Below are positions 32,501-45,109 of a DNA stretch of 64,000 bases, in pieces. Made by a program: the position numbers and the translations under genes. The stretch lies in contig NC_090171.1 of NCBI RefSeq assembly GCF_017916325.1, forward strand, positions 326,501-390,500, in the 5' to 3' direction. The notes under the pieces were generated by a model. That model was not told the origin of the DNA, made no database searches, and saw only the letters and a program-made list of their open reading frames with translations. The number at the start of each line of letters is the position of its first letter. Positions within the stretch are counted from its first letter, which is position 1. The DNA comes from Leishmania martiniquensis. Taxonomy: Eukaryota; Euglenozoa; Kinetoplastea; Trypanosomatida; Trypanosomatidae.

Positions 32501-33371
32501 CTCACCTTTCAATATTTGGGTACGCTGGCCGAAGAGAGGCACCGTAATTCCTGAAGAGAGCGTCAGCGCTCCCGTGTATGTGCATCGGCCTATCAGCGCG
32601 AGCAAGGTTGGATGCTGGCCGAACGGCTTGTTTGGAGGGCAACACGGAAGGGAGCAAAAGAAATAAACTCATAAACACGTGATAGCATTATAAGGAAGTG
32701 GAATTCAACGAAGGCAGAAGCACGACTGAAAGGCATAGATTTGCTGGGCTTTGAGTCGCTCCTCGTGCACCCTCTCGCTCTCCTTCCTGGGGTGGGGGTG
32801 CGTTACGGCGCGCGTGCCTGTTCACCTAGGTTTGTTTGTCTGTGTGTGAATGTGTTTTCCCTCTTTCGCCCCCCCCCTGTCTCCCCTCCCCGTTCCTCTC
32901 TATCTCTCTCCTGACCATTTTTCTTACCTTTTCTTATTAGATATCAGACGCTGCGCTGTTGCTGTGTGTGCACCGGAGTCAGCGGCTCATCTCTTGCGCT
33001 GTACTGACCCACACCAGCGCTGGCGTGCTCCTTCTCAAGACGCCGCTGCTCCCTCTCTGATCTCCCCCTAATTTGACTCTGTCCCTCTTTGTGACACATT
33101 GCATGTGCACCGAACTGTACTTGATCGCTTAGTGCCTTTTTCGCCATCTCTGCTCTTCACCGAAGGCGGAGCCTTTTGTCTGCACGGCTGTCGCTCTCTC
33201 TGCATTGCTTTGCGTGCTATTTCTGTTGCTCGGCTCCATCACATCTTTGGTGGTGTACAGCGCTTTCACTGGCGCGGCGAACGTTTTGCTTCGCGTCCAC
33301 GCGTGTAGCTCACTGCTCGTAGCGGCGTGTCCCGGCGACCACGCACACGCTTTTCTTTACCCGCCCCACAC
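29562..33371. other. Intergenic/UTR region, 3.8 kb
   Basis: This stretch lies between eIF6 and AMPK alpha. T/C tracts are frequent after 31.2 kb and a TA microsatellite lies at 32241-32257. A good acceptor-like CCTCCCCAG near 30173 is followed by two short overlapping frames (ATG 30197, 52 codons; ATG 30222, 56 codons) with partly gene-like codon use but no recognisable family. I do not call them genes. Confidence 0.5.
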
Positions 33372-35768
33372 ATGAAATCGGAAGCAGTGCACGTAATGGC
33401 GAATGATCAACGAAGCAGTGCGGCTGTCGCCAAGATGGGCCAGCGCTTCGGTCCCTACCAGGTAGGAGAGACCATCGGTCGCGGCACTTTCGCCAAAGTA
33501 AAGATCGGCTACCATGAGACGACCAAGGTCCGCGTAGCGCTCAAGATTATCTCACGGAAGGTGATGGACAGCGACGCGCGTTCGTCGCTCAAGATCAAAC
33601 GTGAAATCAAGATCATGCGGGTGCTGCGCCACCCACATATCACCCGCCTTTACGATGTCGTCAAGACTAAGCACGACATTGTGCTGGTCATGGAGTACGT
33701 TTCCGGCGGAGAGCTGTTTGACTACATTAGCCGGAGGGGTCGACTAGAGGAGCCCACAGCGCGCGCCCTCTTTCAGCAGCTAACTGCCGCTGTCGCTTAC
33801 TGTCATCGCTATCGGGTGACGCACCGCGACATCAAGCCAGAGAACATTATGATGGAGCACGGCTCCCACAGCGTCAAGCTGAGCGACTTCGGGTTATCTT
33901 CCATCACGCATGACGGGCGTTTCTTTGAGACGAGCTGCGGCACCCCCAACTACGCGTCTCCAGAAGTGGTAAGTGGACGGCTCTACGGCGGCCCAGAAGC
34001 GGATGTGTGGAGCTGCGGCGTTGTGCTCTACGCGATGCTCTGTGGTACTCTGCCTTTTGACGACAGCAACATCTCTCTCTTGTTCAAGAAAATCCAGAGC
34101 GCCGATTACACCATTCCTAGTCACGTCTCCCTGCACGCACAGGATTTGCTGCGCCGCGTACTGGTGGTAAATCCGCTAGAGCGGGCTACCATGGAACAGG
34201 TGATGCAGCACCCCTGGCTGCGGCCTCACTTTCCTCGCTACTTACTCTCCTTACACTACGCCGCCATCGTGGAGACAACGCGCTTTGCGAGCACCTACTA
34301 CCTCACCGAGGAGATGCTGGATGAGGAGGTCGTGGGCGTCGTCGCCTCCCGCTTCCACGTCTCCCCGCAGGAAGTGGCATCGATCATAATGGCGGAGGAG
34401 GAGCGCATCCCGTCGATGCGGGCCGTCATCACCGACGAGGACAACCCGAACTCGACGGCGCGCCGATATCCCGCCGCCAACTACTTCGAGATGTACTCAA
34501 ACGTCTTGGACTCGAAGCTGTGGCCCACGCCGGTGGAGATCGCCGCTGCCGAGGTGGCCCTGCGTGACGAGGCTCATGACATCTACATCTCGTATGTCAT
34601 TCTCATGCAGAAGAAGCAGAATAAGTTGACCCCGCAAGAGCACGCAGCGAACGCATCGTTTGGAGAGAGTGCCAGCTCCTTCCTCCAGTCGCAGGCACAG
34701 CAAGGCTACGGCTCCTTGAACGCGAATTCGCTGCACCAGCTTTCTGGCAGCTCCAGCCTCAAGGACTCCGCCTCGAGATCGCGCGCGCACGCGACGCCGT
34801 TGTCTGTATCGAAGAAGCCAAAACACCTAAACGGCAAGGCGCTTCAGCACATATCGCCTCCACTGCAGACCACCATGAACTCTACCGTGCCCGCGATCCC
34901 TCCAGGCGACCCGTGGCAGTCGGGCTACAACGCTGTCACGGCGCCGTTTCTCCCCCTTCACGCCAGTGGCGCCACCCATACCGTGTTAGGACGCATCCTA
35001 CACGTACAGGAGCTCCCCGTGCAGCTGCTCATGTCGCGAAGAATCACGGCGCACCCGATGGGGAGAGAGGCATCGAGCACGCTTCTACAGTCCCCGGTGA
35101 GTCGAAACCCCCCTTCCGCTTTCGACAACGTGAGCGACGTCGGTGCCACGTCAAACTCGCTGCTATCCACTCCGCAGGGCAACTTGCTGCAGCCGCAGCG
35201 CTCCCCTTCGAGGACGAGCCCGGCGGCACCAGCACTGCTGTGCCCGCACTCAAAGCTGGAGCTAGGTCGTAGCTGCTCGCGTTCGTCGACTCAGAGCGAC
35301 ACTCCAGTAAGGAGCGGCTGCGCCGACGCGCGGCACCACCTGCCCGCCAGAGGTGGTGAGACTGCGCTAGACACGCTTTACCATGCAAAGACAGTTACAC
35401 GCTTTGGCAACGACTTTATTCGCAATGGCGTTGCGTTTCTGAGCTCCACGAGCCACGAGACATTAACAGAGGTGTACGAGGCCATGAAGGAGGAGGGGCT
35501 GCTCTGGAAGGTCATCTACGACTACTACTTCTCCGTCGTGCGCTACCCGAACATCAAGCTTCAAGTGAAAGTGTACAAGACCAAGTCAGATGAGCATCTG
35601 GTTGACGTGAAGGTGTCCGCACAGAGCGGGATGGCTGCCTACGATGTGGCGCTGTCGTTACTCGAGCGTCTGCGCGCCCGTGCTGTTCACAAGCGCAACG
35701 CCTACATTCGTAAAAAGAGTGCCACCGTCAAGAGCCTGATGCCAAGCGCCTCTTCACTGCCTCAATAA
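33372..35768 (+). CDS. AMPK/SNF1 alpha catalytic subunit
   Basis: A 798-residue Ser/Thr kinase, catalytic subunit of the energy-sensing heterotrimer. The N-terminal kinase domain spans about 28-282: IGRGTFAKVKIG glycine loop, Lys58, HRDIKPEN with Asp153, DFG at 172-174, and the AMPK-type activation loop TSCGTPNYASPE whose Thr187 matches mammalian Thr172, the LKK1/LKB1 target. A UBA/autoinhibitory-like helical segment follows (about 305-345). A long, poorly conserved Ser/Pro-rich linker comes next. The C-terminal 125 residues look like the alpha-C-terminal (KA1-like) domain that binds the beta subunit. Trypanosomatids have two alpha subunits; I cannot decide which this is. The ATG at 33372 follows a CACAC leader; candidate acceptor TAG ends at 33308. 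Met9 and Met22 are later options. Confidence 0.93.
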   Translation: MKSEAVHVMANDQRSSAAVAKMGQRFGPYQVGETIGRGTFAKVKIGYHETTKVRVALKIISRKVMDSDARSSLKIKREIKIMRVLRHPHITRLYDVVKTKHDIVLVMEYVSGGELFDYISRRGRLEEPTARALFQQLTAAVAYCHRYRVTHRDIKPENIMMEHGSHSVKLSDFGLSSITHDGRFFETSCGTPNYASPEVVSGRLYGGPEADVWSCGVVLYAMLCGTLPFDDSNISLLFKKIQSADYTIPSHVSLHAQDLLRRVLVVNPLERATMEQVMQHPWLRPHFPRYLLSLHYAAIVETTRFASTYYLTEEMLDEEVVGVVASRFHVSPQEVASIIMAEEERIPSMRAVITDEDNPNSTARRYPAANYFEMYSNVLDSKLWPTPVEIAAAEVALRDEAHDIYISYVILMQKKQNKLTPQEHAANASFGESASSFLQSQAQQGYGSLNANSLHQLSGSSSLKDSASRSRAHATPLSVSKKPKHLNGKALQHISPPLQTTMNSTVPAIPPGDPWQSGYNAVTAPFLPLHASGATHTVLGRILHVQELPVQLLMSRRITAHPMGREASSTLLQSPVSRNPPSAFDNVSDVGATSNSLLSTPQGNLLQPQRSPSRTSPAAPALLCPHSKLELGRSCSRSSTQSDTPVRSGCADARHHLPARGGETALDTLYHAKTVTRFGNDFIRNGVAFLSSTSHETLTEVYEAMKEEGLLWKVIYDYYFSVVRYPNIKLQVKVYKTKSDEHLVDVKVSAQSGMAAYDVALSLLERLRARAVHKRNAYIRKKSATVKSLMPSASSLPQ

Positions 35769-36740
35769 TGCCACCCCCGTCTCCTTTGCTATCTGAAAAG
35801 GTCCGCAGTGCAGTGCAGCCCTTTCTCGAGGGAAATGAGGGAAAGGGAAGACGCCAAAGAAGAGAGCGACTAAGAATAATTCCACTTGGCGACGCTGAGG
35901 CGGTGTGGTCTGGCTCATCTTGGATGATGCCCATGTGTCGCCTCAAGTGTCACAGTGACCAGGGGACTGCGAACGACGACTGTCGCTCCTGCTTGATGCA
36001 AAGATGTTATTCCCTTCACTGTCGAGGTGGAGGGCGCTGAAGCAATTTCAAAAGCACACACACACTGAGAGGAATAACGAAGAAAAAAGAGGGGACCGCC
36101 TTTTTGTTTTGTTCGTATGAAGACGACGCCGCTGTTTGTGCCGGTGTCTGTCGTGGGCGGACGCCGTGAAGGTATGAGGCGGGGACCGGCTCCCCTTACC
36201 TTACACGAAGGCGCCCGAAGAAGCCGTGACCAAACAGCTTTCACCGGTACTTCCTTTCCAGCAAGTGAACAGACACAGATGTGGAATACACAATATCTCT
36301 CATCTATGGCAGTGACGTTCGTTGCTGCATTACAACGAAGATGCCCGAACGCCTTACCCGCCAAAGTCGTCGCGCGCTCTCTCTTCTCTCCTCTCTCTTC
36401 ATCTGCTGCTGTCCCGTTTGTTTGCTCTTTTTTCTGAGGATTCGTTGCGTCTCTGTGAACTGTTATATGAATGCCAGGACCCTCGCGCTGCTTTTCGCTC
36501 GAAATGAAGGGCTCCTTGTGTCTTCGTGGCTGATACATCTTCACGAATGTAATGATGACACCGTGTCTGTGTATGTGTATGTGTGCTTCTGCGTTTGTGT
36601 GTGTGTGCCGACGACTGAGCTGCGCCGGGTTTATAATGCAGTGCGCGCGGGGCGGGAGCGCACGGCAACACGATCGTTCACGACAGCGATGTTGAATTGC
36701 GCCCTTTTAGGCGTGTGACGTGGCATCGTCTGCTGGCATC

Positions 36741-36812
36741 TCTCTCTATCTATATCTATGTATAGATAGGTATAGATAGGTCTGTGTGTGTCTGTGTGTA
36801 TGTGTGTCTGCG
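36741..36812. repeat. TATC/TAGA and TG-rich compound microsatellite
   Basis: TCTA/TAGA tetranucleotide units pass into TG/TCTG units within the long gene-free gap. Confidence 0.8.
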
Positions 36813-37799
36813 TGGCTCGAAGGCCCGTGGTATCGCTCGAAACGGCACCAAAGCTGTCCCCTTGCGGAGAAGTGAGCCGCTCAAAACGAAAGCCAAAAAG
36901 GAAAAAAACGAACGCCGTTGACGATGTGCCCCGCAAAGTGCTCGTTTTCGAGTAGGCGCCTGCGTGTGCACCCCACACCTACCGGCAAGGGGGAGGGGGT
37001 TGGAGGACACATCTGACGAAAAAAGAGCTCACTAACAGCTCTGCACGCATGGCCGTGACGTGGTGTCGATGGTCGCACGATATCACCTGACTCCTTTCTG
37101 AGCGCTCCTGCACGGCGCCGCCACAACCCTCTCGTCGACCCGTCGGCATGTCTCAGGCTTCTTTTCTACATCTATACCTCATCCTCCCCTCTCCGTCGCT
37201 CTCGCCGCCAGTCCCCATACGTTCGTCTTTGTGGCAACGCGCAATCGTCTGTGATAGCCCAAGCCCACCTCTTCTTTGGGCGAGAGAGACAATAGGGAGG
37301 GATCATGCCAGGGGAACAAAAAGAATTTAGCGAATTGAGGCGCTGGGGATGCAGTCGTGTTGTACACTACCACCGCTTCCGACGGTGGCTTGCCGTGGAG
37401 TTAAGACTGCCTCTTCCATCACCGATCCTCTCGCCTCGGCGATGCCAATGCAGAGAAGATTTGTGTGTTCTCTAGGCGCTTCGCATTCATTTCTTCAGCC
37501 ATGCGCGACCACTTACTGCCCCTACCCCCTCCCTTCCACAGACGCACACACATCCGGCGAGAAGAAGCGAGCACACACAACCCGACGCATGGGACATGGT
37601 GCATAACTCTCACTTCCACGTACGTGCGATTAGGAAGCGTGATGAATTGTGTCGCATGTGCACATTAGCGGCTCGGACACATCTGAACGCATATCTATCT
37701 ATATATATATATGCATAGGTGTGCGTTTGTGCGTGTATAGATGTCTCCTCTTTCCTGTTGCTCAATTTTTTTGTTTCGCGCTCCTGCGTGCGAGCGGCT

Positions 37800-39700
37800 C
37801 CGGCCCCATCTCGGGCAGCCGCTGAGCTATTGGCAGCGCTCAACTCGGCAGCACGCACCGACGGCGCGCCAGTGTCCTCTAGGGCCGATTTCTCATCGGC
37901 AAGGAGGACTAACGCCAGGGGGACGCAAAAGTTGCAGTATTGTCGTAACTCGCCACATCTGCCTCCGCAACTTTGAACGGGTACGACGAGGGTGTCTTCC
38001 CGCTGCATTTGAAGTACGACGGGTTGTGCGGGTTCGTGCCACCGACTGACATGACTCGTGGGTTTGACAAATTGAGCGAACTAGGCATGCTCATGGCTTC
38101 CTGTAGTTTCGCCCGCCCCCCGCGCGCTTTTTCTCCCGACTCTGCCATGCGTGCTTTGACCACTCGCAGGGCAGCACCTTCATGAGCGCGAGCTGCAGCA
38201 CCCCTATCGGTTGGACTACCTTCGATGCCTGTGCAAAGCAGTTTTGTCCTCCTCCTAGCGCTTCTCTACGTGCCGACATCCTCCCGTCGGTACGATGTCG
38301 GCACGACGGATGGCGAGTTGCAGTTGCCAGTAGAACTGGCAACTGCGGAAGTTTGGCATGGGACCGTGACTCGCTCCACTGCTTTTTTTGTTAGCAATAC
38401 CTCGATGCTAAAGTGCGCCTCTGAGCGCTACTGAATCGGCGCGGCAAAATGCTAATGAAGAGTCGCCTGCGCCAGGCCGGCATCCTCTCTGGCATGATGT
38501 CTGACGTTGGCCTTTAGCTGGTCAAGCAGCAGCATTCGCATTGCCTCATGCGACATAGTACCGTTACTACCGGCGCATGCAGTAGTAGGTGGGGGGTGGG
38601 GGGAAGGGCCGTTTAGTGGGTCTCTGTGGCGCGGGTGAAAGAGCATATGTGACAGTGGACGACCCAGTCGACTGCGAGGGCGTGAGGAAGGTGTTGCCCG
38701 ACGCAGAGCTCTCCCTCACGCCGGGTTTTACAGTCACAGACAGCGAGGCACGAGAGGGGCAGCTCAACAGAGAAGTTTCTAATGCTATTCAGGACCGGCA
38801 AGCTCATTGTTGTAGTGGCTGGGCGTGGCGTGGGGCGGATGCTTACTCTCCTCCACCCCCCCTTTTACTCTCGTGGAGCGGCAAAGGAAAGGGACCGCCT
38901 GAAGCGCCAGGAGTCGCCGCGAAGTCGGGCTGGTTCGGGCAGCCTGCTTACAGCCCCATTCACTCGACAGATGACCGCGCTGGTGCGACTGTGCTAGGAG
39001 CTGCAGTGCTATCTTCGGGATATCGAGGTGCCAGTCAAACCTCGACCGTGCAGAGAGAAGCGACACACCCTTGTTGCAGAGGTTGAGCCGCAAATGGGAC
39101 TCTGATCCTGGGCGCGCCGATCGGGTCAAGATATGAGAAGCGGCTGTGTACAGGTGCCTATGGACGCTGTAGCACCTGTTCCTCCTGCACAGCGCGCTTC
39201 ATAGGCATCTGGAAGGCAGCGGTGCCTTCAAGAGCAGTCGCAAACTTGTCAAGATTTCGAATAGCCTCTCCTCTCTGCTGTGCGCTCGGAAGCAGCGGCG
39301 GTGGAGGTGAGCATGTCGCTGCCTTTCGAGCGCTCGACGGCCGTCAACGTGGCCTCGCGCATCACCAAGTGCGTGCGCCCTTCGCAGGTGCGTGCCGATC
39401 TGGCGCCGTGGCACGAATGGCCCAGAGCGCGGCAAGACAAGGGGAGGAGGCGACGTCGTGCGTGTGGAGAATTCTCGGGTGAAGGAGAGGGTGAGGGTAG
39501 GGACCAGGACCGACGATGCTGGTGGGTGTCCGATTGTCTTCCACACTTCCGCAGTCTCCCACTTGGGCGACGCGCTGGGCGCTTTTGCTTTGGCGTGTGC
39601 CATGCATAACTTTCAGTGCCGACACGGTGCTCTCCGACTCCAGTGACGCGCCGACATAGTTTCATGCAGAACCTATCAACTGTCAAAAAGTTCAACGAAC
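37800..39700. other. GC-richer island, possible decayed gene or retroposon
   Basis: Composition changes from T/C-rich to mixed GC-rich here. Plus-strand frames such as 37973-38185, 38225-38434 and 38589-39086 contain protein-like stretches, but each is broken by stops and no ATG-to-stop frame spans the island. None matches a family I know. It may equally be unusual UTR sequence. Confidence 0.25.
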
Positions 39701-42700
39701 ATAACGTCAGTTCGGGACGAAAAAAGAGACAGGAATACTTTTTGAATGCACGCACAGAGGATGCCGACTCTCTCACCTCTCCTCTTTTTCTTTATCGTTC
39801 GCTGATGTCCTCATCCGCTGAGAAGGGTTCAATGCCTGCATGTTGCCCTACGCCTCAAGCAGAACCGTGCGCTGCGCCACCCTGCTTCCTCGCATGGGGG
39901 GGGGGTTGGTTGGTCGGTGCCCCCTCCCCACCCTCTTTCCTCACATGCTTTCGCTCCACCGATACGCATCCACTTTCTTTTCCTCTCCTTACTGGCAATT
40001 GCCTCTTTCTTGTCGTTGTGGATGTACGCCCCCCGCCCCCGCCCTGCCCCACCATCTGCGTCTTCAAATGGTGTGCTGCATTTCACCCTGCCCTCCTCGC
40101 GCATACGCGCTTACTCAGTCGTTGCACGCTTGACGGAGGCACTCCACGCCCGTGCCACGTCGCTGCCAGGCCTGAACAACGCAGTTACCAAAGCGTTTTT
40201 TTTCCTGTATTTTTACAAGCCTCTCCGCGTTCACCTCGTCTTGCAGAATAATCCCCTCTTTTGTTCTCCATCTTTCGCATTCCGCCGTACCAAAGGCTGA
40301 TTGCAGGCGTCTGATACGGACAGGTGCCCACGTAGCCGGCCCTGTTCTGCTCTTGTCACGACCCTTGCCCGCGAGAACGTGAGTGTGACGGTAAAGGAGG
40401 GTATCCAAGTGTGTATCTTGTCCGACGCGGGTGAGGAGCGGTAGCGAAGTCGCGAACGAGCACTTACGCGAACGCGCATATCTAGAGCGAACGTTTTTCG
40501 GTGTCTTTTTTGCCTTGAGGTTTTATCAGCCGCTTTTCTGTTTCTCTCGCCCACTTTGGCTCCGCGCTCCACTTCACCGCGACCGTTATTTTTCCTTCCC
40601 TGGCTTCCATGTGCCTTTACGTTGCTGTTTGGCCCTTCGCTTCCTGTGCTTTGGTTGTTTCCCACGTTTCTCTCCCCCACTCACTCCATCGAAGGCTCCT
40701 CTGACAAAAATTATTATTGTGCTTAGTTTTTCGAAGGTCTTACGTCTCTGACAGCTCCTTTTGTCGCCGGTTAGGCCTTTCAACTCGTTTTTTTGTTGTT
40801 GTAGTGTGGTTGATCCTCACGGCCGCTTTGCTTTCTCCGAACCCGCAACCTATTTCCCCTCTTCTGTGGACGCCTACGCACCATCGGCTTTCTACGCTCG
40901 TGGCGAAGGGCTGCAGTAGACAGGGCGGTCAACTAGTGCGGGCTCACTCTTTCAGGTGGCTGTGGCCAGGTGTGTGTTTGTGCTCGCGCTGCTGTGGCAC
41001 ATGTGACCACCAGGGTCGTCGGGTCAAACGCCACCTTCATCGTGTATGAGTCACGCCACGCTGGCATCACTCCTTTTTTTTAGTGTTGCGCTTCCTCGCT
41101 TTGGATAGAGAAGGGAATCGCCAACAGTGTCGTGGCGGCAGCCTCTTTGTGTGTGTGTGTGTTTTCCTGTGTTCTGTATGGTTCTGCTGTGAAATAGTAT
41201 TTTCTTTTGTAATCTAGTTCTACCTTACCCCGCCGCCTCTTTCCGAGTTCCTTGCCTGCATTCCACTTCAGCTCCCTCCCTACCCCCTGCAGCCACTCCT
41301 CCTTCACCCATATTGTGGTGATCGTATGCTTTAGCTGCCTTGGGATCTGCGCTGGAGTCCTTTCGCGTCAGGAGACTCGATTTTCCTCTCCGCCTTCCCC
41401 GCCTTTCTTTTCCACTCCATTTTCTTTACCTTTTTGGGCTCGCTGCTTTTCATTCTCTACGGTGACACACACGCTCACACACAAAGAAAGGAGAAAGTGT
41501 TCTCGTTTTTCCTTCTTGGGGTCTCCTTTCTTCTGTTGCTCAGCGCTCCCCTCTCCCCCTTTCTCCCTTCTTTTGTTCTTTCCTCGTCGCTTCGCTCTTG
41601 TCTGCGTGTGTGTGTGTGTTCACCTTTCGTTCTTTCCCCCCTTTCTCTCGACGTTTTCGTTCTTTTTTGTAGTTTTTCCTCCCTCCCTCCCAACTCCTCC
41701 GCCAAGCTCATTTCCTTCTCTTCTCCTTTACTCTTGAAGATATATATATATAATTGTGTGTTTCCGCTTTTCAGATCTATTCGCGGCTCCAATACGCAGG
41801 TGGTTTGCTTCGCTTCGCTCTTGGACGAACGTCGCGTCCCCCCTTTCTTTCCTTTCTGCACCCTTCGGTGAGAAGAAAGAGAAGCGAATTCGAGAAGCGA
41901 AAAACAAGCTCCCCCCTCGAAAAAAAAAGAAACTCTGCCTCCACACGCGTTTCGCCGACACGTGTGACCCATCGCACTGTAAAACGTGTCTGTTGGTGCA
42001 GGGTTGTTCGCTAGAGCCTTCATATTTTGCGTGTGTGTGCGCGCGTTCCAAGTCTTTGCTTTTTTTTTCTCCATCTTCCCTCAACTGTGGTGTCTTTTTC
42101 ACTCCTCGTATCTCTAAGCTCCTCCCCTTCTTCCCCCGCCTCCTCCCATCAGTTTGCCGCTGTGCGCTTCTTCTCTCCCCCTCTTTGGTGATTTTAGTCG
42201 TCTCTTCTGCTCCTCTTCCTCCCCTTTTTCTTCGTTCGGTTTAAACAGCTGTACAATTCGGCGCCTCGTTTGTCTTGCTGGTTGGTACACACACACACAC
42301 ATTTCTACATATACATATATGCATTGGTGCTAATAGGGCTTTGGTGACGTACTCAGATTCGGACGCAAAGGAACGTTTTATCATCTCTCGAACTTTTTTC
42401 AAAACTCGTGCGCTGTGTAAAACGCCGTCTTCGTGCCTCTAGGCTTCTCGCTTTTTTCTCTTAAATCCTTGTTGTTTCGCTTGAGTGCCTCTCTCTCTTT
42501 CTCGAGGCTTTGTGGATTAGTGTTACCCGTCTTTTTCCCGCTTCTTCACTTTCGCTATCCTGCCGAAGTGAGTGAGGGTCATTGCTTCTTTCCCTTACGT
42601 TTGTTTCTCTTCTCCCACGTCTTCCTCTCGTTTGTTGTGCATCTCATTGGGCTGCCTCACACTTCCGCTTGCGTGCCTCTGTCATTGACTGTGTTTGCTG

Positions 42701-42893
42701 CGTCTGTGAGTCGTCGTGGTGTGTGTGTGTGCCTGTGAGGGAGAAAGGAGGGGTTCGAGAGCTCTGATTGTGTGCCTTTGCACACATACCGCAGCGATTC
42801 GATTGCCGGTACTGCGAGAGAGTGGAAGCGCTCATCCTTCCTGGGTGAAGACAACCTCAACTCTGACGTTTCACACCGCCACACACAGCCACG

Positions 42894-42950
42894 TGCACAC
42901 ACATATATATGTATATATATATATATATATGTGTATATACAGATAGATAC
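42894..42950. repeat. (CA)(TA)n(TG)(TAGA) compound microsatellite
   Basis: A 57-bp compound tract with the longest TA run in the window, about 2.2 kb before the membrane kinase gene. Confidence 0.88.
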
Positions 42951-45080
42951 AGTTGTGGTGCAAGAGTCGCTTCAACCCCACCCCACTTGTAGAGGGCGTC
43001 TGCCCATTTTATTTATTTATTTCTCTCTCTCTCGGCGCTCAGGTGCCGCAGCGTAGGAGAGTTGTTCGCCTGAGCAGCAACGGCGAAGGATTGCCGTTGC
43101 GCACCTGCAACACTCCTTTCCTTTGCTGCCGTTTTTTTATTTATTATTTCATCTGTCGTGTCTTCTGTATAAGTGCATCGCGCTACCGGCTTTTCTGTGT
43201 CTTTCTTCTTACGAACGGGGAAAAGAAGAACCTTCAGATTTCCATTTTTCACTCGCTCGATAGTCCCTCTCACCCTCGCGCTTCCACGTGGGGTTTCGCT
43301 CTTGTCCGCATCTGTTTTACCCTCAAACAGTTTTTTTTTCGTAACGTGTGTGTGTGTGCTCCGGTCTCGTTCTGCTGCAAGAAGACAGAAGGGGCATCTG
43401 CGAGTATTTTATTTCTCTTGTCTCGTCGTCTCCCCCTCTCTCTCCCTTTTTTCTTACGAGTGTGCGTGTGTGTTTTTGTCTAAAGGGCTGTCCCCTCCTC
43501 TTCCATCATCGACTTCTCCTCCTTCGATCGCAGAGGATAGCTTGGCGGGCCGGTTTGCCTTTCTTGAAACCCTCCCCCGAACAAAAAAAAGTTTGTGCGA
43601 GCGCTTGTGTTTTTGGTGCTTATCTTTCTCTTCTGCATCGCTGCTCACTATCCTGCGTTTTTTCCGTGTCTCTCTGTGTGAGTTTTTTTTCGTCAACGGT
43701 CTTTCCTCTAATCATTCGGTAGTGTGTGCTCCTGTCAGCTAGTTGGCACCTCCGTCTTCGTCTTTCTGTTTCGGCTATTCATAAATAGCTGTGGGTGCCA
43801 TACCGACGCGAGCATATAGCCCCCCCACCGCGCCCCCGGCAACAGTTAGATTCGAAGGCCACTGCTAGGCAGAGAGAATCACACGCCCGGTCGAGCTTGG
43901 ACGCTCGGCTAGCTGTGTGTGTATCTCGATTCTCTTTGTGGATTTTATCTACTACCCCTTGCTTTGTAGACCTGAGAGTGCTCAAGCTTTAATCTTCGTT
44001 TGGCTCGACTTAACGTCCTCTTTTTCCTTGCTTTGCGATTTGCTGTCGTTGTGCGCATCGACTGTAACACAGACCTGGACAATCCGCGATACCAACACTG
44101 TCAGACTCGAGCTGAAGCGCGCGCCCTTGGCCTTTTCCCCAGCTGGAGAAGCTCGTATTTTCTTAAGAGAAGGAGGAGGGGGCGGTGCAACAACAACAAA
44201 AGAGAGGGGAGAGCATCACGGACGGTTTCTCTTTGGTGCCTACCTCAGCGTCTCCTACCTGTCTCTGCCCTTTGCTGAAACGCAAGACACACGTACACCG
44301 TTCCCGAGGGAGGGAACAAGACGTCGCGTCGAAGCTGACGGTACCTTTCGTGCAGCCGAAAAAGGGAAGAAGGCAGTGACGTGTGAACTTGAGCTGGCTG
44401 CCATTTACCTCTCCCCTCCTTTTTGTCCGGTGAGGAATTGTTCACTGCTCCTGGGCTCCCACGTATCGGTGGTCTCCGCCTGCCCGTTCGTCTGTCTGTC
44501 TCTGGGTGTCTGTGTGTGCCACGAATACGAACAGGCGGAAAATCAACACGTGCTGCTACGTTGCTGAACGTTTCCTTTTGTTACGGCTTTTGTTCTCTGT
44601 GTGTGTGTGTGGTTCCGAGAGGTCGGCAGTCTTTTTCTCAAACGTGGTCCACTGTCGCCTCTCTGATAACATCAAGAGAACGGGCAATCGAAAGAGAAGA
44701 AGGTGAGTTTACGAAGCGCAGACGCGGCTCGAGCGACAGTGAAGGGCATGCCAAAGGGAGTCTGTAACGCTTTCCGCGTCTCCTTTCACACATCCCCGAT
44801 TCGCTCCAGTGAGAGGTGACAATCGCCCTGCGCTTGCTTCTGTTTACCTTGCCTTCTGTGTGGCTCACGTTGTGTTTTTTTTCGTGTGTGGTGATCACCC
44901 CGCCCCCCCTTCTGGCTTCGCTGCATTCATCCTCGCCGGTGCATCTGTCGACGTTCTCGGACCAACGAGCCCTCGTCCCCTCCTCCCCAACAGCCTTTCT
45001 CGCCCGCCCTTTTTTTTTCAGCGCCTCCGTCTGCTCCTCTCGCCCTCATTGTCGACGTTCGTCTGCTTAAGAGTGTAATG

Positions 45081-45105
45081 CTGTTTCTCCCTTTTGGTCT
45101 ATTAG
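45081..45105 (+). promoter_or_regulatory. Probable trans-splice acceptor for the membrane kinase gene
   Basis: A 20-base T/C-rich tract is followed by ATTAG with AG at 45104-45105, four bases before the ATG at 45110. The short leader is unusual but the signal is strong. If a more distant AG is used, the in-frame ATG is unchanged. Confidence 0.6.
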
Positions 45106-45109
45106 GCAA

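Larger units (their letters stand above)
35769..45109. other. Gene-free gap of 9.3 kb
   Basis: This is the longest stretch without a supported gene. 35.8-37.7 kb and 39.8-45.1 kb are UTR-like, with many T/C tracts and CA/TA microsatellites. About 37.8-39.7 kb is more GC-rich and mixed in composition, with several short frames on both strands that do not join into a protein; it may be a decayed gene or retroposon. A 19-base match to the end of the 492-bp repeat lies at 37530-37548. Confidence 0.55.

Noticed and set aside
38225..38434. A possible amastin fragment in the GC-rich island
   Set aside because: A Cys-Thr-Gly-Cys spacing looked superficially similar, but the amastin signature and the four-helix layout are absent.
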